A DNA stretch of 64,000 bases. Origin: Alphaproteobacteria bacterium. GTDB lineage: Bacteria; Pseudomonadota; Alphaproteobacteria; Micropepsales; Micropepsaceae. The translations under genes and the position numbers were made by a program. Shown here piece after piece: positions 27,141 to 36,685 of the stretch; positions within the stretch are counted from its first letter, which is position 1, and every line of letters begins with the position of its first letter. The notes under the pieces were generated by a model. The model made no database searches. It saw nothing but the letters and a program-made list of their open reading frames with translations, and had not been told where the DNA came from. The stretch spans positions 124,001 through 188,000 of the forward strand of contig CANHNJ010000001.1 of NCBI GenBank assembly GCA_947462105.1, in the 5' to 3' direction.

Positions 27141-28545
27141 GGCGGCCGGCCTCTATGAAACTGTTCGGGTTGCGGACCTTGTCGTCATACAGGATCTCGT
27201 AGTGCACATGGCTGCCGGTGCTGCGGCCGGTCGAGCCGACGCGGCCCACATCCGCACCCTTGGACACGCGCATGCCGGGACGCACATTGATCCGCGAAAG
27301 GTGACCATAGCGTGTATGGATGCCGAAGCCGTGGTCGATTTCCACCATGTTGCCGTATGCCCCCCGGTTGCCCGCGAATGTTACGGTGCCGGACGCCGTT
27401 GCGATCACCGTAGCGCCATAGGGACCGGCGAAATCGATGCCGGGATGGAAGGCATAGCGGCCGGTGAAGGGGTCAACACGGGCGCCGAAACCGCTGGAGC
27501 GGTCGAACTGGGCGCCGTTCACCGGCATGGCCAGCGGCACATGGCCCACGGCATTGATCAGGCCGTCCAGCTCGGCCAGCACGGTGGAAGCGCGCAGATA
27601 GGCCTTGGTGAAATCCTGGTCGGCGATGCCTTCCAGCCGGAGATTTTCCAGCGGGATTTCCGGCCCGCCCACGGCGGCGGCGGCGAGGCGACGGGGAAAC
27701 AGGTCGGGATGCAGGCCGCTGGCGCGGATCACGGCGCGCAGCCGGTCGACGCCCTGGCGCAGCGCGCTTTCGGTCTTGGCCATCAGCATCGTATCGGAAC
27801 GATCAATCTGTGCGATGCGCGTGGTCTGTTCGTCCAGCGCCTTGAGCGCCGGGTGGTCGGAATGGGTGGTGGAAACCTGGCGCGCGGGGGTGGGGCTGGC
27901 GAACAGACCACGCACCGTATCCAGGGCGCGGTCGAGGAAGCCCTTGCTCTGCTCGGGCGCCTTGCCGGTGCGTGGCTGCGGCGCGGGCAGTTCGGCCATC
28001 ATGGGCAGGGCAGAGCTGCCGCCATCTTCGGCGATGATGTCGGGTTCTTCCGTCAGGGCGCTTTCGTTTGACGCCACATCCTGCGGCGCGGCGCCATAGA
28101 CCAGCGGCTGGGCCTTTGCTGCGCCGGCGCGGATGCCGCCGACGGCGGCATTGGCTTCGCTCTGGCGCGCCAGGAAGCCGGAGATGGCGTTCTGCTTGGC
28201 GGCCAGCGTATCGGCGGTCGACTTGAAGCGATCCTCGGCCGACACCAGCGCGCCGTTCAGCTCGTCATAGGAGAGCTGCAGGTCGGCCATCCGGTTCTCA
28301 TAGGCCGACTGCATCTGCTGATAGCGATGATCGGTGGCGGCGATGATACGGTCCTTGAAGATCACATTCACCGTGGCGAAGGCGACCCAGCCCAAAAAGA
28401 TTAGCGTCAGCCCGGCCAGAGTCGCCTGCAGCGACGGCCCGAAGGTGAAGAACTGCACGCGCCCGTCGCTGCGGATATAAATCTGCCGCTCCGGAAACGT
28501 TTGATGCAGCCATGTCCAGACACGCTGAAGCAGCGTTTCCGTCAT
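27130..28545 (-). CDS. M23 family peptidoglycan endopeptidase, membrane-anchored
   Basis: The 471-residue protein has a cytoplasmic N-terminus (about 1-45), one membrane helix (about 48-68), a coiled-coil segment (about 75-125), a Pro/Ala linker and a C-terminal LytM domain. Zinc ligands are H367 and D371 (HPGID) and H446/H448 (SHVHYEI), so it looks catalytically active. I chose ATG 28545 (MTETLLQRVW); the open frame continues 55 codons upstream without protein character and into the BCP gene. The downstream overlapping bactofilin is its likely localisation partner. Confidence 0.93.
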   Translation of the reverse strand: MTETLLQRVWTWLHQTFPERQIYIRSDGRVQFFTFGPSLQATLAGLTLIFLGWVAFATVNVIFKDRIIAATDHRYQQMQSAYENRMADLQLSYDELNGALVSAEDRFKSTADTLAAKQNAISGFLARQSEANAAVGGIRAGAAKAQPLVYGAAPQDVASNESALTEEPDIIAEDGGSSALPMMAELPAPQPRTGKAPEQSKGFLDRALDTVRGLFASPTPARQVSTTHSDHPALKALDEQTTRIAQIDRSDTMLMAKTESALRQGVDRLRAVIRASGLHPDLFPRRLAAAAVGGPEIPLENLRLEGIADQDFTKAYLRASTVLAELDGLINAVGHVPLAMPVNGAQFDRSSGFGARVDPFTGRYAFHPGIDFAGPYGATVIATASGTVTFAGNRGAYGNMVEIDHGFGIHTRYGHLSRINVRPGMRVSKGADVGRVGSTGRSTGSHVHYEILYDDKVRNPNSFIEAGRHVL

Positions 28546-28706
28546 TTGCGAATTATCCTTGAGGGCCTTCTGTGCGCCCAACCCACTTCCGGGCGGCATT
28601 TCACCCTCTTGCTGTGGTGCGATCAAGCGCCGATGCCAGAAAAAGGACCGTGCGGTTAACCGGGGGCCAAAGCGGCGCAGAGATTTGCGGTCTGGAGCGG
28701 GTTTTT

Positions 28707-29216
28707 TCACAGGTTTTTCGCCGCTTCCAGCACGGCCGCGACATGGCCAGGAACCTTAACCTTACGCCAGGATGCGGCGATCCTGCCTTTGGTATCGATC
28801 AGGAAGGTAGATCGCTCAATGCCCATATACTTTCGGCCATAGAGGGTTTTCTCGCCCCAGACGCCCCAGGCCTGCGCCACGGCGATATCCGGGTCCGAGC
28901 CCAGCGCCACCTTCAGCTTGTGCTTGCGGCGAAACTTCTCGTGGCTTTCCAGGCTGTCCTTGGAAATGCCCAGCACAAACACGCCCAGCGCCTCGAATTT
29001 CCGGGCGGCAGCGCTGAAATCCACCGCCTCCCGGGTACAACCGGAAGTGTCATCCTTGGGATAGAAGTAAATGACGTAGGCGCGGCCCTTGAGGCTGGCG
29101 CGGGAAACCTTGCCGCAGTCATCGCTGGCAAGGCTGAAGTCGGGGGCCTTGTCGCCCACCTGGAGCCCGTCCGCTTTCTGGGCCAAGACGGTCTTGGTCG
29201 CGGTCCGGGAAGCCAT
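28707..29216 (-). CDS. bcp: Peroxiredoxin of the BCP/PrxQ family
   Basis: BCP reduces peroxides with a peroxidatic cysteine, here C60 in PKDDTSGCTREA, within a 169-residue thioredoxin fold. The resolving cysteine usually five residues later is Val65, so this is either a 1-Cys enzyme or uses C34 (SDDCGK), the only other cysteine. Other family marks are the N-terminal GDKAPDFSL and ERSTFLID near the end. It lies upstream of the M23-bactofilin pair in the same direction with a gap of about 160 bases, so co-transcription is possible but not shown. Confidence 0.94.
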   Translation of the reverse strand: MASRTATKTVLAQKADGLQVGDKAPDFSLASDDCGKVSRASLKGRAYVIYFYPKDDTSGCTREAVDFSAAARKFEALGVFVLGISKDSLESHEKFRRKHKLKVALGSDPDIAVAQAWGVWGEKTLYGRKYMGIERSTFLIDTKGRIAASWRKVKVPGHVAAVLEAAKNL

Positions 29217-29406
29217 GAAACCCCTTGAAAATCGGCGGTACGCTTTTGTGCCGTCCCGCCATAAAATCAGCCCTTAACCGCGTTTACCCCATATAGTGGG
29301 GCAAGGCGAGAGATGCTTCGCGGGCGCGACCCAACATCCTGCATTTCCCGCCCTTTTTAGGTCCAAGTGCTGCGATAGTAGGCATGTTTCCGGGATATTT
29401 AGGCGC

Positions 29407-32400
29407 TTGAAACTGCCCTTCGCCAACTTTGTGAAACGGCACCATTTCAGCCGTGCTGCCCTCAGCCTGGGCATCATCGCTGCGGCGGTGGTGTTCTTCG
29501 CGGCAGGCGCGGTGCTGCGCCTGTTCATGGGGCCGGTGTCGCTGGGTCCGCTGCGCGGGCCGATCGCCGACGCCATCCGCCAGGCCATGCCCGGCATCAC
29601 CCTGCAATATGACCAGGCGGCGGTGGAATGGAGCCGGGACGAGGGCCGCATCAACCTGGTCGTGCTGGGCGCGCGGATGTTCGACGGCAATGGCCGCATC
29701 GTCGCCCAGGCGCCCAAGGCCGATATCGACATGGCGGCGGGCCCGCTGCTGTCGGGCCGCTTCGTGGTCCGCCGCGTCACGCTGGTGGGCGTGCAGCTTG
29801 CCCTGGTGCGGATGATGGATGGCACGCTGCGCCTGGGCGTGGCGGGCGACAAGGGCAGCGACGACATCATCGAAAAGATCCGCGAGGTCATCAACCGCAA
29901 CAGCAGCGGACCGTCTTCGCTGCAGAGTTTCGCGGTACGCGATGCGCGCCTAGCCATCCATGATGAACCCACCGGCCTGTTCCTGGTGGCGCCGCGTGCG
30001 GCGCTGAACATCCGGCCGCAGGGCGAGGCGATCGCCGCCGCCTTCGATGCCGAGGTGGAAATTTCCGGCCGCAAGGCCAGGATTGGCGCCGACATCACCG
30101 TGCCGCCCAATGACGCGCCGGTTTCCGGCAGCTTCACGGTCTCCGATCTCGACCTGCGGGCGCTGGCCACCAATACGCCGAAATTCGCCGTGCTGAAGGA
30201 TGTGGCGCTGGTCACCGGCTTCAGCAGCCGCTTCCGCTTTGGCCCCGGCGCGAAGCTGGCCTTCGCAGAATTCGACGCTACCGCCAAGGGCGAGGCACCG
30301 TTCGGGCTTTACCGCGCCAAGACGCTGCATGTGAACAGCTTGCGGCTGGTCGGCCGCTATGACGGCACCAATGTCCGCCTCAACCGTGCCGAGCTGGACG
30401 CAAGCGAAGTCAAGTCCAGCCTGGCCGGGCAGGCGGCGCTGGTGCGGGGCGCAGACGGCGCCATCGCGCAGGTAAAGGGCGACATCAACGCCAGCAGCCT
30501 TGTCATCGCCGTGCCCGGTCTCTTCCCGCAGAGCACCACCTTCAACACCGTCAGCTTCAGCGGTGCCTATGATTTCGTGGCCAGGAAGCTTGACGTGACG
30601 CGCGCCACCGTCACCAGCCCGGCCTTCAACCTGGAAACATCCGGCGCCATCACCTTTGCCGACAAGATGACGCCCGGCCTGGTGATGCGCGGCAAGATTG
30701 GCCAGATGCCGGTCAAGACCCTGATGGGTTACTGGCCGCTGCCTGCCGCGCCGGGCGCGCGCGAGTGGATCGCCAACAACATCTTTGCCGGCATTGTCGG
30801 TCCGGCAACCTTCGATCTCAACATGGCGCCGGGCGTGCTGGGCCAGACGGGGCTGCTGCCCAGCCAGTTGAAGGTCGCCTTCAGCGTGCGCGACGTCGAG
30901 GCCAACTACCTGACCGGCCTCACGCACCTCACCGGCGTGGCGGGCGCGGCGCAGCTCACCGGCGACGATTTTGCGGTGGATTTCACGAGCGGCCGCGTCG
31001 GCAACCTGGTCGTCACCACCGGCAAGGCGATCATTCCCACCGTCAGCAAGGACGGCACCGTCGGCACCTTCACGGCGCATGTGAACGGCGCGATGCAGGA
31101 GATCATGACGCTGATCGACATGAAGCCGCTGACCTATCCCACCAAGTTCGGCATCGATCCCAAGACGACTCTGGGTGACGCCAGCCTCGACCTGAGTTTC
31201 CGCGTTCCCATGCTGTCCGACCTGCCGGTGGACGATGTCGGCATCGGCATCAAGGCCGCCGTGAAGGGCTTCGCCGTCAGCCTGGGCAGACTGCGTCTGA
31301 ACGAAGGCGACGTCACATTCGACATCGACAATGACCGCCTGCGCCAGGCCGGCACGGTGATGCTGGCGGACCAGCGCTATGCCTTCGACTGGACCGAGGA
31401 TTTCCGGACCACGCAGAATGTCACCACCCGCGTCAACGCGCGTGGCCTGCTGACGCCGTCGGTGCGCGAGACGCTGAACATCAATATCGGCAAGGTGGTG
31501 AATGGCGCCTGGCCGGTGAGTGCCGTCATCACCGGCCATCGCGGCCGGCTGCTGCAGGCCGAGGCGACGGTGGACCTCACCCCCGCCATCATCACCGTGC
31601 CCTTCATCAACCAGGGCAAGGCGGCGGGCGAACCCGCCACCGGCCGCATCACGGTGAACTTCACGCCGGACAGCCAGATTTCCGACCAGGTCATCCGCAT
31701 CAGCGGCGCCAATGTCTCCGCCAGCGGCACGGCGATCTTCGACCGCCAGGGCGCGCTGGCGCGGCTGGATTTCACCAATGTCCGCCGTGGCCTGACCGAC
31801 ATCGCCTTCACCCTGACGCGCGGGGCGAATGGCGACGTCTATGACGTGCGCGGGCGGGCATTGGACGGTTCCGCCATCGGGCGCAACGGTTCGTGCAATG
31901 CACCGCCGGGTGGCGTCAGGCCGCCGCCCAGGCCCGATGAAAAACCGGAAGGCGCCTATCGCGTCACCGCGCGGCTGGAGCGGCTGGCGCTGTGCGACGG
32001 CGTTTCCATCAATGACGTCGCCTTCGATTTCGCGGCCATCGGCGAGCGGCCTTCGGCGCTGAGCATGAGCGGCAAGGTCGCCAACACCGCCGCGATCACG
32101 GCGAAGCTGGAGAATACGGCGCAGGGCCGCCGCGTCACGGTCAATGCCACCGATGCGGGATTGCTGGCGCGGGCGCTTTTCACCTTCACCGGCCTGCGCG
32201 GCGGCACGCTGGCCATCGTCGCCAACCTGCCGGGCCGCGCTGCCGACGCGGACACCGCTGCCGCCACGCCGGATTTCCAGGGCAACCTCACCATCACCGA
32301 CTTCAAGATGGTCAACCAGGCCTTCCTGGCGCGGCTGTTCTCGTCGGTGTCCTTCACCGGTTTTGGTGACCTGCTGCAGAACCAGGGCATCAGCATGGAC

Positions 32401-32859
32401 AAGTTCGAGATGCCCTTCTCGTCCAAAAACAACGTCATCGCCATCAATGGCGCCATCTTCAGCGGTGGCGTCGGCGGCACTGCGGAGGGCTATGTTGACC
32501 GGCCCAAGTCGCTGGTGGCGGTGAAGGGTTCGCTGGTGCCGGCCTATGGCCTGAACAGCTTCATCAGCAATGTACCGCTGCTGGGCGACCTGCTTGCCTC
32601 CAAGAAGGGCGAGGGCATTTTCGGCGTCACCTATTCGATGAACGGCCCCACCGACAATCTGGCGCTGTCCTACAATCCGCTGTCCATGCTGGCGCCGGGC
32701 ATCCTGCGCCGCATCTTCGAGGGCCGTACGCCCACGGCCGCCAGCGCGCCATCCAATCAGGTCGCGCCGCCTGCGGCGGGCGCTCCGGGCAATCCGGAAA
32801 CACAGACGCCGCCCCCGCCACAGGCGAGCACGCCTGCAACGCAGCAGCAGGCACGCTAG
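29407..32859 (+). CDS. AsmA/YhdP-like envelope protein with DUF3971 domain
   Basis: This very long protein (about 1150 residues) has one N-terminal membrane helix ([20 protein letters not shown]) and then a large beta-rich periplasmic body of the AsmA-like superfamily. Conserved pieces are [37 protein letters not shown] and a C-terminal AsmA_2-like block with [15 protein letters not shown] and [10 protein letters not shown]. Relatives bridge inner and outer membrane and move phospholipid. The start is unsure: TTG 29407 is chosen, GTG 29431 is an alternative, and a GTG at 29296 gives an implausible leader. The TAG stop shares CTAG with tyrS. Confidence 0.88.
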   Translation: MKLPFANFVKRHHFSRAALSLGIIAAAVVFFAAGAVLRLFMGPVSLGPLRGPIADAIRQAMPGITLQYDQAAVEWSRDEGRINLVVLGARMFDGNGRIVAQAPKADIDMAAGPLLSGRFVVRRVTLVGVQLALVRMMDGTLRLGVAGDKGSDDIIEKIREVINRNSSGPSSLQSFAVRDARLAIHDEPTGLFLVAPRAALNIRPQGEAIAAAFDAEVEISGRKARIGADITVPPNDAPVSGSFTVSDLDLRALATNTPKFAVLKDVALVTGFSSRFRFGPGAKLAFAEFDATAKGEAPFGLYRAKTLHVNSLRLVGRYDGTNVRLNRAELDASEVKSSLAGQAALVRGADGAIAQVKGDINASSLVIAVPGLFPQSTTFNTVSFSGAYDFVARKLDVTRATVTSPAFNLETSGAITFADKMTPGLVMRGKIGQMPVKTLMGYWPLPAAPGAREWIANNIFAGIVGPATFDLNMAPGVLGQTGLLPSQLKVAFSVRDVEANYLTGLTHLTGVAGAAQLTGDDFAVDFTSGRVGNLVVTTGKAIIPTVSKDGTVGTFTAHVNGAMQEIMTLIDMKPLTYPTKFGIDPKTTLGDASLDLSFRVPMLSDLPVDDVGIGIKAAVKGFAVSLGRLRLNEGDVTFDIDNDRLRQAGTVMLADQRYAFDWTEDFRTTQNVTTRVNARGLLTPSVRETLNINIGKVVNGAWPVSAVITGHRGRLLQAEATVDLTPAIITVPFINQGKAAGEPATGRITVNFTPDSQISDQVIRISGANVSASGTAIFDRQGALARLDFTNVRRGLTDIAFTLTRGANGDVYDVRGRALDGSAIGRNGSCNAPPGGVRPPPRPDEKPEGAYRVTARLERLALCDGVSINDVAFDFAAIGERPSALSMSGKVANTAAITAKLENTAQGRRVTVNATDAGLLARALFTFTGLRGGTLAIVANLPGRAADADTAAATPDFQGNLTITDFKMVNQAFLARLFSSVSFTGFGDLLQNQGISMDKFEMPFSSKNNVIAINGAIFSGGVGGTAEGYVDRPKSLVAVKGSLVPAYGLNSFISNVPLLGDLLASKKGEGIFGVTYSMNGPTDNLALSYNPLSMLAPGILRRIFEGRTPTAASAPSNQVAPPAAGAPGNPETQTPPPPQASTPATQQQAR

Positions 32860-34103
32860 GCCGGCTTTACCAGCACGTGCTTTTTCTTGCCGCTTGTCAG
32901 TTTCAGCACGCCGTCGCCGTTGAGGGCCGAGGCATCGACCGTCAGTTTCGGATCGCTGACGGTGGCATCGTTCAGCTTCAGGCCATTGTTGGCGATGAGC
33001 TTGCGCGCTTCGGAGTTGGAGGATGCCAGCCCCGCCGCCACGGCAAGATTCAGGATGCCATCCGGCAGCGTCGCGGTGATGGTGGGCAGGCCCTCGGCAC
33101 TGGCGCCTTCCTCGAAGGCGCGGCGTGCGGTTTCGGCGGCTGCACCGGCAGTGTCGCTGCCATGCGCCAGCGCCGTCGCCGCGTTGGCCAGGATTTTCTT
33201 GGCGTCGTTCAGTTCCGCGCCCTGCAGGCTTTCCAGCCGCGCGATCTCGTCCAGCGGCAGCTCGGTGAACAGGCGCAGGAAGCGGCCGACATCGCTGTCC
33301 TCGGTGTTGCGCCAGAACTGCCAGTAATCATACGGGCTGCACATGTCCGGGTTCAGCCACACCGCACCGGCGGCGGTCTTGCCCATCTTGGCGCCCGAGG
33401 ATGTCGTCAGCAACGGCGTGGTCAGGGCGAAGAATTGCTGGTTCTCGACGCGGCGGCCCAGATCGATGCCCGAGACGATGTTGCCCCACTGGTCGGAGCC
33501 GGAGGATTGCAGGCGGCAGCCATAACGCCGGTACAGTTCGACAAAATCATAGGCCTGCATGATGGAGTAATTGAACTCCAGGAAGCTGAAAGGCAGGTCG
33601 TTGTCGATCTTCGCCTTGACGCTGTCCATGGTCAGCATGCGGTTGATCGAGAAATGCCGCCCGATCTCGCGTAGGAAGGAGACATATTCCAGCTTGTCCA
33701 GCCATTCGGCGTTGTCGACCATGATGGCGTCGCTGGGGCCATCGCCGAAGGTAAGGAATTTCTCGAAGGCGCGGCGGATGGAGGCCTTGTTGGCGTCGAT
33801 CTGTTCCTCGCTCAGCAGCGGCCGCGCCTCGTTGCGGAAACTGGGATCGCCGACCTTGGTGGTGCCGCCACCGATCAGCACGATGGGCTTGTGGCCGGCC
33901 TGCTGCAGGCGGCGCAGGGTCATGATCTGCAGGGCGTGGCCGACATGCAGCGACGGCGCGGTGGCGTCGAAGCCGATATAGGCGGTGACGCGCTCCTTCT
34001 GCATCAGCGCATCCAGGTCGGCATCGGCGGAGCACTGGTAATAGGCCCCGCGCGCCGCAAAGTTGCGGAGGAAATCGGACTGGAATTGCGGCGCGGCGGG
34101 CAT
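32856..34103 (-). CDS. tyrS: Tyrosyl-tRNA synthetase
   Basis: TyrRS charges tRNA-Tyr. The 415-residue class I synthetase has the HIGH-type motif HVGH (53-56), the [13 protein letters not shown] loop, the tyrosine site with [11 protein letters not shown] and GSDQWGN, KMSKS-type KMGKT, and a C-terminal S4 RNA-binding domain ([15 protein letters not shown]). The start at 34103 gives [11 protein letters not shown]; the open frame extends 44 codons upstream into anmK on the other strand and is not used. It is divergent from anmK with 40 bases between them, a common arrangement. Confidence 0.97.
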   Translation of the reverse strand: MPAAPQFQSDFLRNFAARGAYYQCSADADLDALMQKERVTAYIGFDATAPSLHVGHALQIMTLRRLQQAGHKPIVLIGGGTTKVGDPSFRNEARPLLSEEQIDANKASIRRAFEKFLTFGDGPSDAIMVDNAEWLDKLEYVSFLREIGRHFSINRMLTMDSVKAKIDNDLPFSFLEFNYSIMQAYDFVELYRRYGCRLQSSGSDQWGNIVSGIDLGRRVENQQFFALTTPLLTTSSGAKMGKTAAGAVWLNPDMCSPYDYWQFWRNTEDSDVGRFLRLFTELPLDEIARLESLQGAELNDAKKILANAATALAHGSDTAGAAAETARRAFEEGASAEGLPTITATLPDGILNLAVAAGLASSNSEARKLIANNGLKLNDATVSDPKLTVDASALNGDGVLKLTSGKKKHVLVKPA

Positions 34104-34143
34104 GCTATAAACCTGCTTCGGTGAGGCAGGCGGCATAGCACAA

Positions 34144-35235
34144 ATGGCAGAAATCAAGAAAGTCATCGGCCTGATGAGCGGCACCTCGCTGGATGGTGTC
34201 GATGCCGCCCTGATCGAGACCGATGGCGAGGGCATCGTCCGCCCCGGTCCCGGCCTGACCCTTGCCTATGACGCGGACACACGCGCCCTGTTGCGGGCGG
34301 CGCTGGAAACGGCGCGGGGGTTGGGGCGGAACGCCCCGGTCCCGGCTTCCATTTTGGCGGCGCAAACGCGCCTGACCGAGATTCACGCCCAGGCGGTGCA
34401 GGTGCTGGTGGCGCAGGCCGGGCCCGCCGACCTGATCGGATTCCACGGCCAGACCATCCTGCACCGGCCCGAACAGGGCTGGACCTGGCAGATCGGCGAC
34501 GGCGCGCTGCTGGCGCTGCTGACCGGCACGGATGTGATCAACGATTTTCGCAGCGCCGACGTGGCGGCGGGCGGGCAGGGCGCGCCCCTGATGCCGCTCT
34601 ATCACGCGGCGCTGGCATCGGGCTCGGCACTGCCCAAGCCGCTGGTGGTGGTGAATATCGGCGGCGTCGGCAACGTCACTTACATAGACGGCGATATGGT
34701 GCTGGCCTTCGACACCGGCCCCGGCAACGCACCGATCGACGACTGGATGCAGCGTCATACCGGCAAGACCGTGGACACTGGCGGCGCGCTGGCGCGCACG
34801 GGGCTGATCAATCCGCAAGCGCTGGTACAGATGCTGGCCAATCCCTGGTTCGACCGCACGCCGCCCAAGTCGCTGGACCGGATGGATTTCGGCATGGACG
34901 CGGTGGAAGGCCTCAGTGCCGCCGATGGCGCCGCCACGCTGACCGCCTTCACCGCCGCTTCACTGGACCGTGCGGCAGAGCATTTTCCCGGGCGGCCCCG
35001 CAGCTGGATCATCTGTGGTGGCGGCCGCCACAATGATTTCCTGATGGACCAGTTGCTGCTGCGGCTGTCGGGCAATGTTTTGAAGGCGGAAGGGGCGCGC
35101 TGGGATGGCGATGCGCTGGAAGCCGAGGGCTTTGCCTATCTGGCGATGCGGTCCTTGCGCGGCCTGCCGCTGTCGCTGCCCACCACCACCGGCGTGCCGC
35201 AGCCACTGACCGGCGGCGTGCTGCACAGGGCTTAG
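34144..35235 (+). CDS. anmK: Anhydro-N-acetylmuramic acid kinase
   Basis: AnmK phosphorylates and opens 1,6-anhydro-MurNAc recovered from cell-wall turnover, giving MurNAc-6-phosphate. The 363 residues carry the family's N-terminal [46 protein letters not shown] and [13 protein letters not shown]. The gene is single, divergent from tyrS, and ends before a strong hairpin. Confidence 0.96.
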   Translation: MAEIKKVIGLMSGTSLDGVDAALIETDGEGIVRPGPGLTLAYDADTRALLRAALETARGLGRNAPVPASILAAQTRLTEIHAQAVQVLVAQAGPADLIGFHGQTILHRPEQGWTWQIGDGALLALLTGTDVINDFRSADVAAGGQGAPLMPLYHAALASGSALPKPLVVVNIGGVGNVTYIDGDMVLAFDTGPGNAPIDDWMQRHTGKTVDTGGALARTGLINPQALVQMLANPWFDRTPPKSLDRMDFGMDAVEGLSAADGAATLTAFTAASLDRAAEHFPGRPRSWIICGGGRHNDFLMDQLLLRLSGNVLKAEGARWDGDALEAEGFAYLAMRSLRGLPLSLPTTTGVPQPLTGGVLHRA

Positions 35236-35253
35236 GGCTTTTTTAATCTGGGG

Positions 35254-35277
35254 GCCACCCGGGAAAAGCCGGGTGGC
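35254..35277. terminator. Hairpin between convergent anmK and hydrolase genes
   Basis: A perfect 9-bp stem GCCACCCGG/CCGGGTGGC with a GAAAAG loop sits in the 53-base convergent gap. It has no flanking T-run after the stem on the plus strand. A second stem GGGAAGGCC/GGCCTTCCC follows at about 35280-35301 and runs into the hydrolase stop codon region. Together they probably limit read-through. Confidence 0.5.
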
Positions 35278-35288
35278 TGCGGGAAGGC

Positions 35289-35945
35289 CTACCGGCCTTC
35301 CCTTGGCTTGCTCATCAGGTCCGAGACATAGCCGTTCACCGCGTCCACGACATCGGTTTCGTGCTTGTCGAAGAAGTGATTGGCGCCGTCGATCTTGTTG
35401 TAGGTGATCTTGATGCCCTTCTGGGCGGTCAGGCGGTCCACCAGCTTCTGCACATCGGGTTCCGGCACGACATTATCCTTGGTGCCGTGCACGATCAGGC
35501 CCGAGGTGGGGCAGGGTGCCAGGAAGGCGAAGTCGTACATGCTGGCGGGCGGCGCGATGGAGACAAAGCCGGTGATTTCCGGCCGGCGCATCAGCAGTTG
35601 CATGCCGATCCAGGCGCCGAACGAGATGCCGCAGACCCAGACATGGCTGGGATTGGGATAGAGCGTGTTCATCCAGTCCAGCACGGCGGCAGCATCACTG
35701 AGTTCGCCCGAACCATTGTCGAAGCTGCCCTGGCTGCGGCCGACGCCACGGAAATTGAAGCGCACCGTGGTGCAGCCCAGCCCGTGGAACATGTGGAAGA
35801 GGTCATAGACCAGCGGGTTGTTCATGGTGCCGCCGAACTGGGGGTGCGGGTGCAGCACCAGGGCCATCGGCGCGCCGGGGGCCTTCTGGCGCTGGTAACG
35901 CGCTTCGATGCGGCCGGCGGAACCAGGAAGAATAATGTCAGGCAT
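35289..35945 (-). CDS. Alpha/beta hydrolase, CocE/dienelactone-like small hydrolase
   Basis: This 218-residue protein has the alpha/beta hydrolase nucleophile elbow GISFGA (S108), an oxyanion region HPHPQFGGTMNN, the RFNFRGVGRSQG block and a late histidine in GANHFFDKHE. The acid is likely in HGTKDNVVPE. The substrate is unknown; this subfamily is often annotated only as hydrolase. It lies alone, divergent from the iscR-suf operon. Confidence 0.88.
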   Translation of the reverse strand: MPDIILPGSAGRIEARYQRQKAPGAPMALVLHPHPQFGGTMNNPLVYDLFHMFHGLGCTTVRFNFRGVGRSQGSFDNGSGELSDAAAVLDWMNTLYPNPSHVWVCGISFGAWIGMQLLMRRPEITGFVSIAPPASMYDFAFLAPCPTSGLIVHGTKDNVVPEPDVQKLVDRLTAQKGIKITYNKIDGANHFFDKHETDVVDAVNGYVSDLMSKPREGR

Positions 35946-36073
35946 CCGTGAAATCCCCCACGGGGCTGCAGGGCCCCAAATTTAAGGCGCAAGTCGGATT
36001 TAAGCGGCCGCCGGGCAAATTAAAACTCCAACAATATCATGTACTTATTTGGTCGTATTGGTCGCGCGGGCTA

Positions 36074-36099
36074 ATACTTGACCGCATTACTCAGGAAAT
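36074..36099 (+). promoter_or_regulatory. IscR-type Rrf2 box over the suf operon promoter
   Basis: The 26 bases begin ATACTTGACC and end ACTCAGGAAAT, matching the type 1 IscR site (ATAsYTGAC...AGTCRRGTAT) well, including the TTGAC and ACTC-GG cores. It covers the -35 and the spacer of the promoter, so holo-IscR binding should block transcription. Confidence 0.75.
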
Positions 36100-36106
36100 C
36101 TATATC
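36078..36106 (+). promoter_or_regulatory. Promoter of the iscR-suf operon
   Basis: TTGACC (36078-36083), 17 bases, then TATATC (36101-36106) make a good housekeeping promoter embedded in the IscR box. The start point would be near 36113, about 70 bases before the iscR ATG. Confidence 0.65.
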
Positions 36107-36183
36107 CAGCCGACTGGCCGGGCGTCCTTCTACACCAAGGGGGTAGCGTCCAGCCAAGGAAAATCGCCTGCGAGGAGCCATTT

Positions 36184-36678
36184 ATGCGGCTAAGCACCAA
36201 GGGACGTTACGCCGTGATGGCGATGGCCGATCTGGCCGGCAATGCCGCCGAAGGCAAGCCGGTGGCCCTGGCCGACATCGCGCAGCGCCAGGACATCTCG
36301 CTTTCCTATCTGGAACAGCTCTTCGCCAAGCTGCGGCGCGGCGGGCTGGTGACCAGCGTGCGCGGCCCCGGCGGCGGCTATCGCCTGGCCCGCCCTTCCA
36401 CGGAACTTCGCATCGCCGACATCATCGTGGCGGTGGACGAGCCCATCGCGGCCACCCGCTGCAAGCCGGGTTCTGCCAAGGGTTGCACCAAGACCGGCGC
36501 CCGCTGCGTCACCCATGACCTGTGGGAAGAGCTGGGGCAGCAGATTCATGTCTTCCTTTCCTCCGTGTCGCTGGCCGATGTGGTGGACCGCAAGGTGCTG
36601 GGCCGTGCCCGGCCCTGTAACGACGTTGATCGTCCTGTCGGCTCCGCCGACGGGGCGGCCGAGATCGCCGCCGAGTAG
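36184..36678 (+). CDS. iscR: Rrf2-family Fe-S regulator IscR
   Basis: IscR senses Fe-S sufficiency with a [2Fe-2S] cluster and represses its own operon. The 164 residues have the winged helix (about 1-80, MRLSTKGRYAVMAMADLA ... RGPGGGYRLARP) and cluster ligands C93, C101, C108 and H111, with slightly longer spacing (x7, x6, x2) than in Escherichia coli (x5, x5, x2). It leads the suf operon, seven bases before the cysteine desulfurase. The matching box in its promoter supports autoregulation. RirA is a weaker alternative because the C/H pattern fits IscR. Confidence 0.92.
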   Translation: MRLSTKGRYAVMAMADLAGNAAEGKPVALADIAQRQDISLSYLEQLFAKLRRGGLVTSVRGPGGGYRLARPSTELRIADIIVAVDEPIAATRCKPGSAKGCTKTGARCVTHDLWEELGQQIHVFLSSVSLADVVDRKVLGRARPCNDVDRPVGSADGAAEIAAE

Positions 36679-36685
36679 ATTTTTC

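Larger units (their letters stand above)
35946..36183. other. 238-base divergent region upstream of iscR
   Basis: Apart from the IscR-controlled promoter (36074-36106), the stretch is comparatively AT-rich around 36010-36060 and contains no convincing gene. A plus-strand frame of 81 codons (35948-36193) overlaps the promoter and has no protein-like features. Confidence 0.5.

Noticed and set aside
35948-36193. An 81-codon plus-strand ORF before iscR
   Set aside because: It crosses the iscR promoter and box, has no ribosome site and no protein-like pattern.
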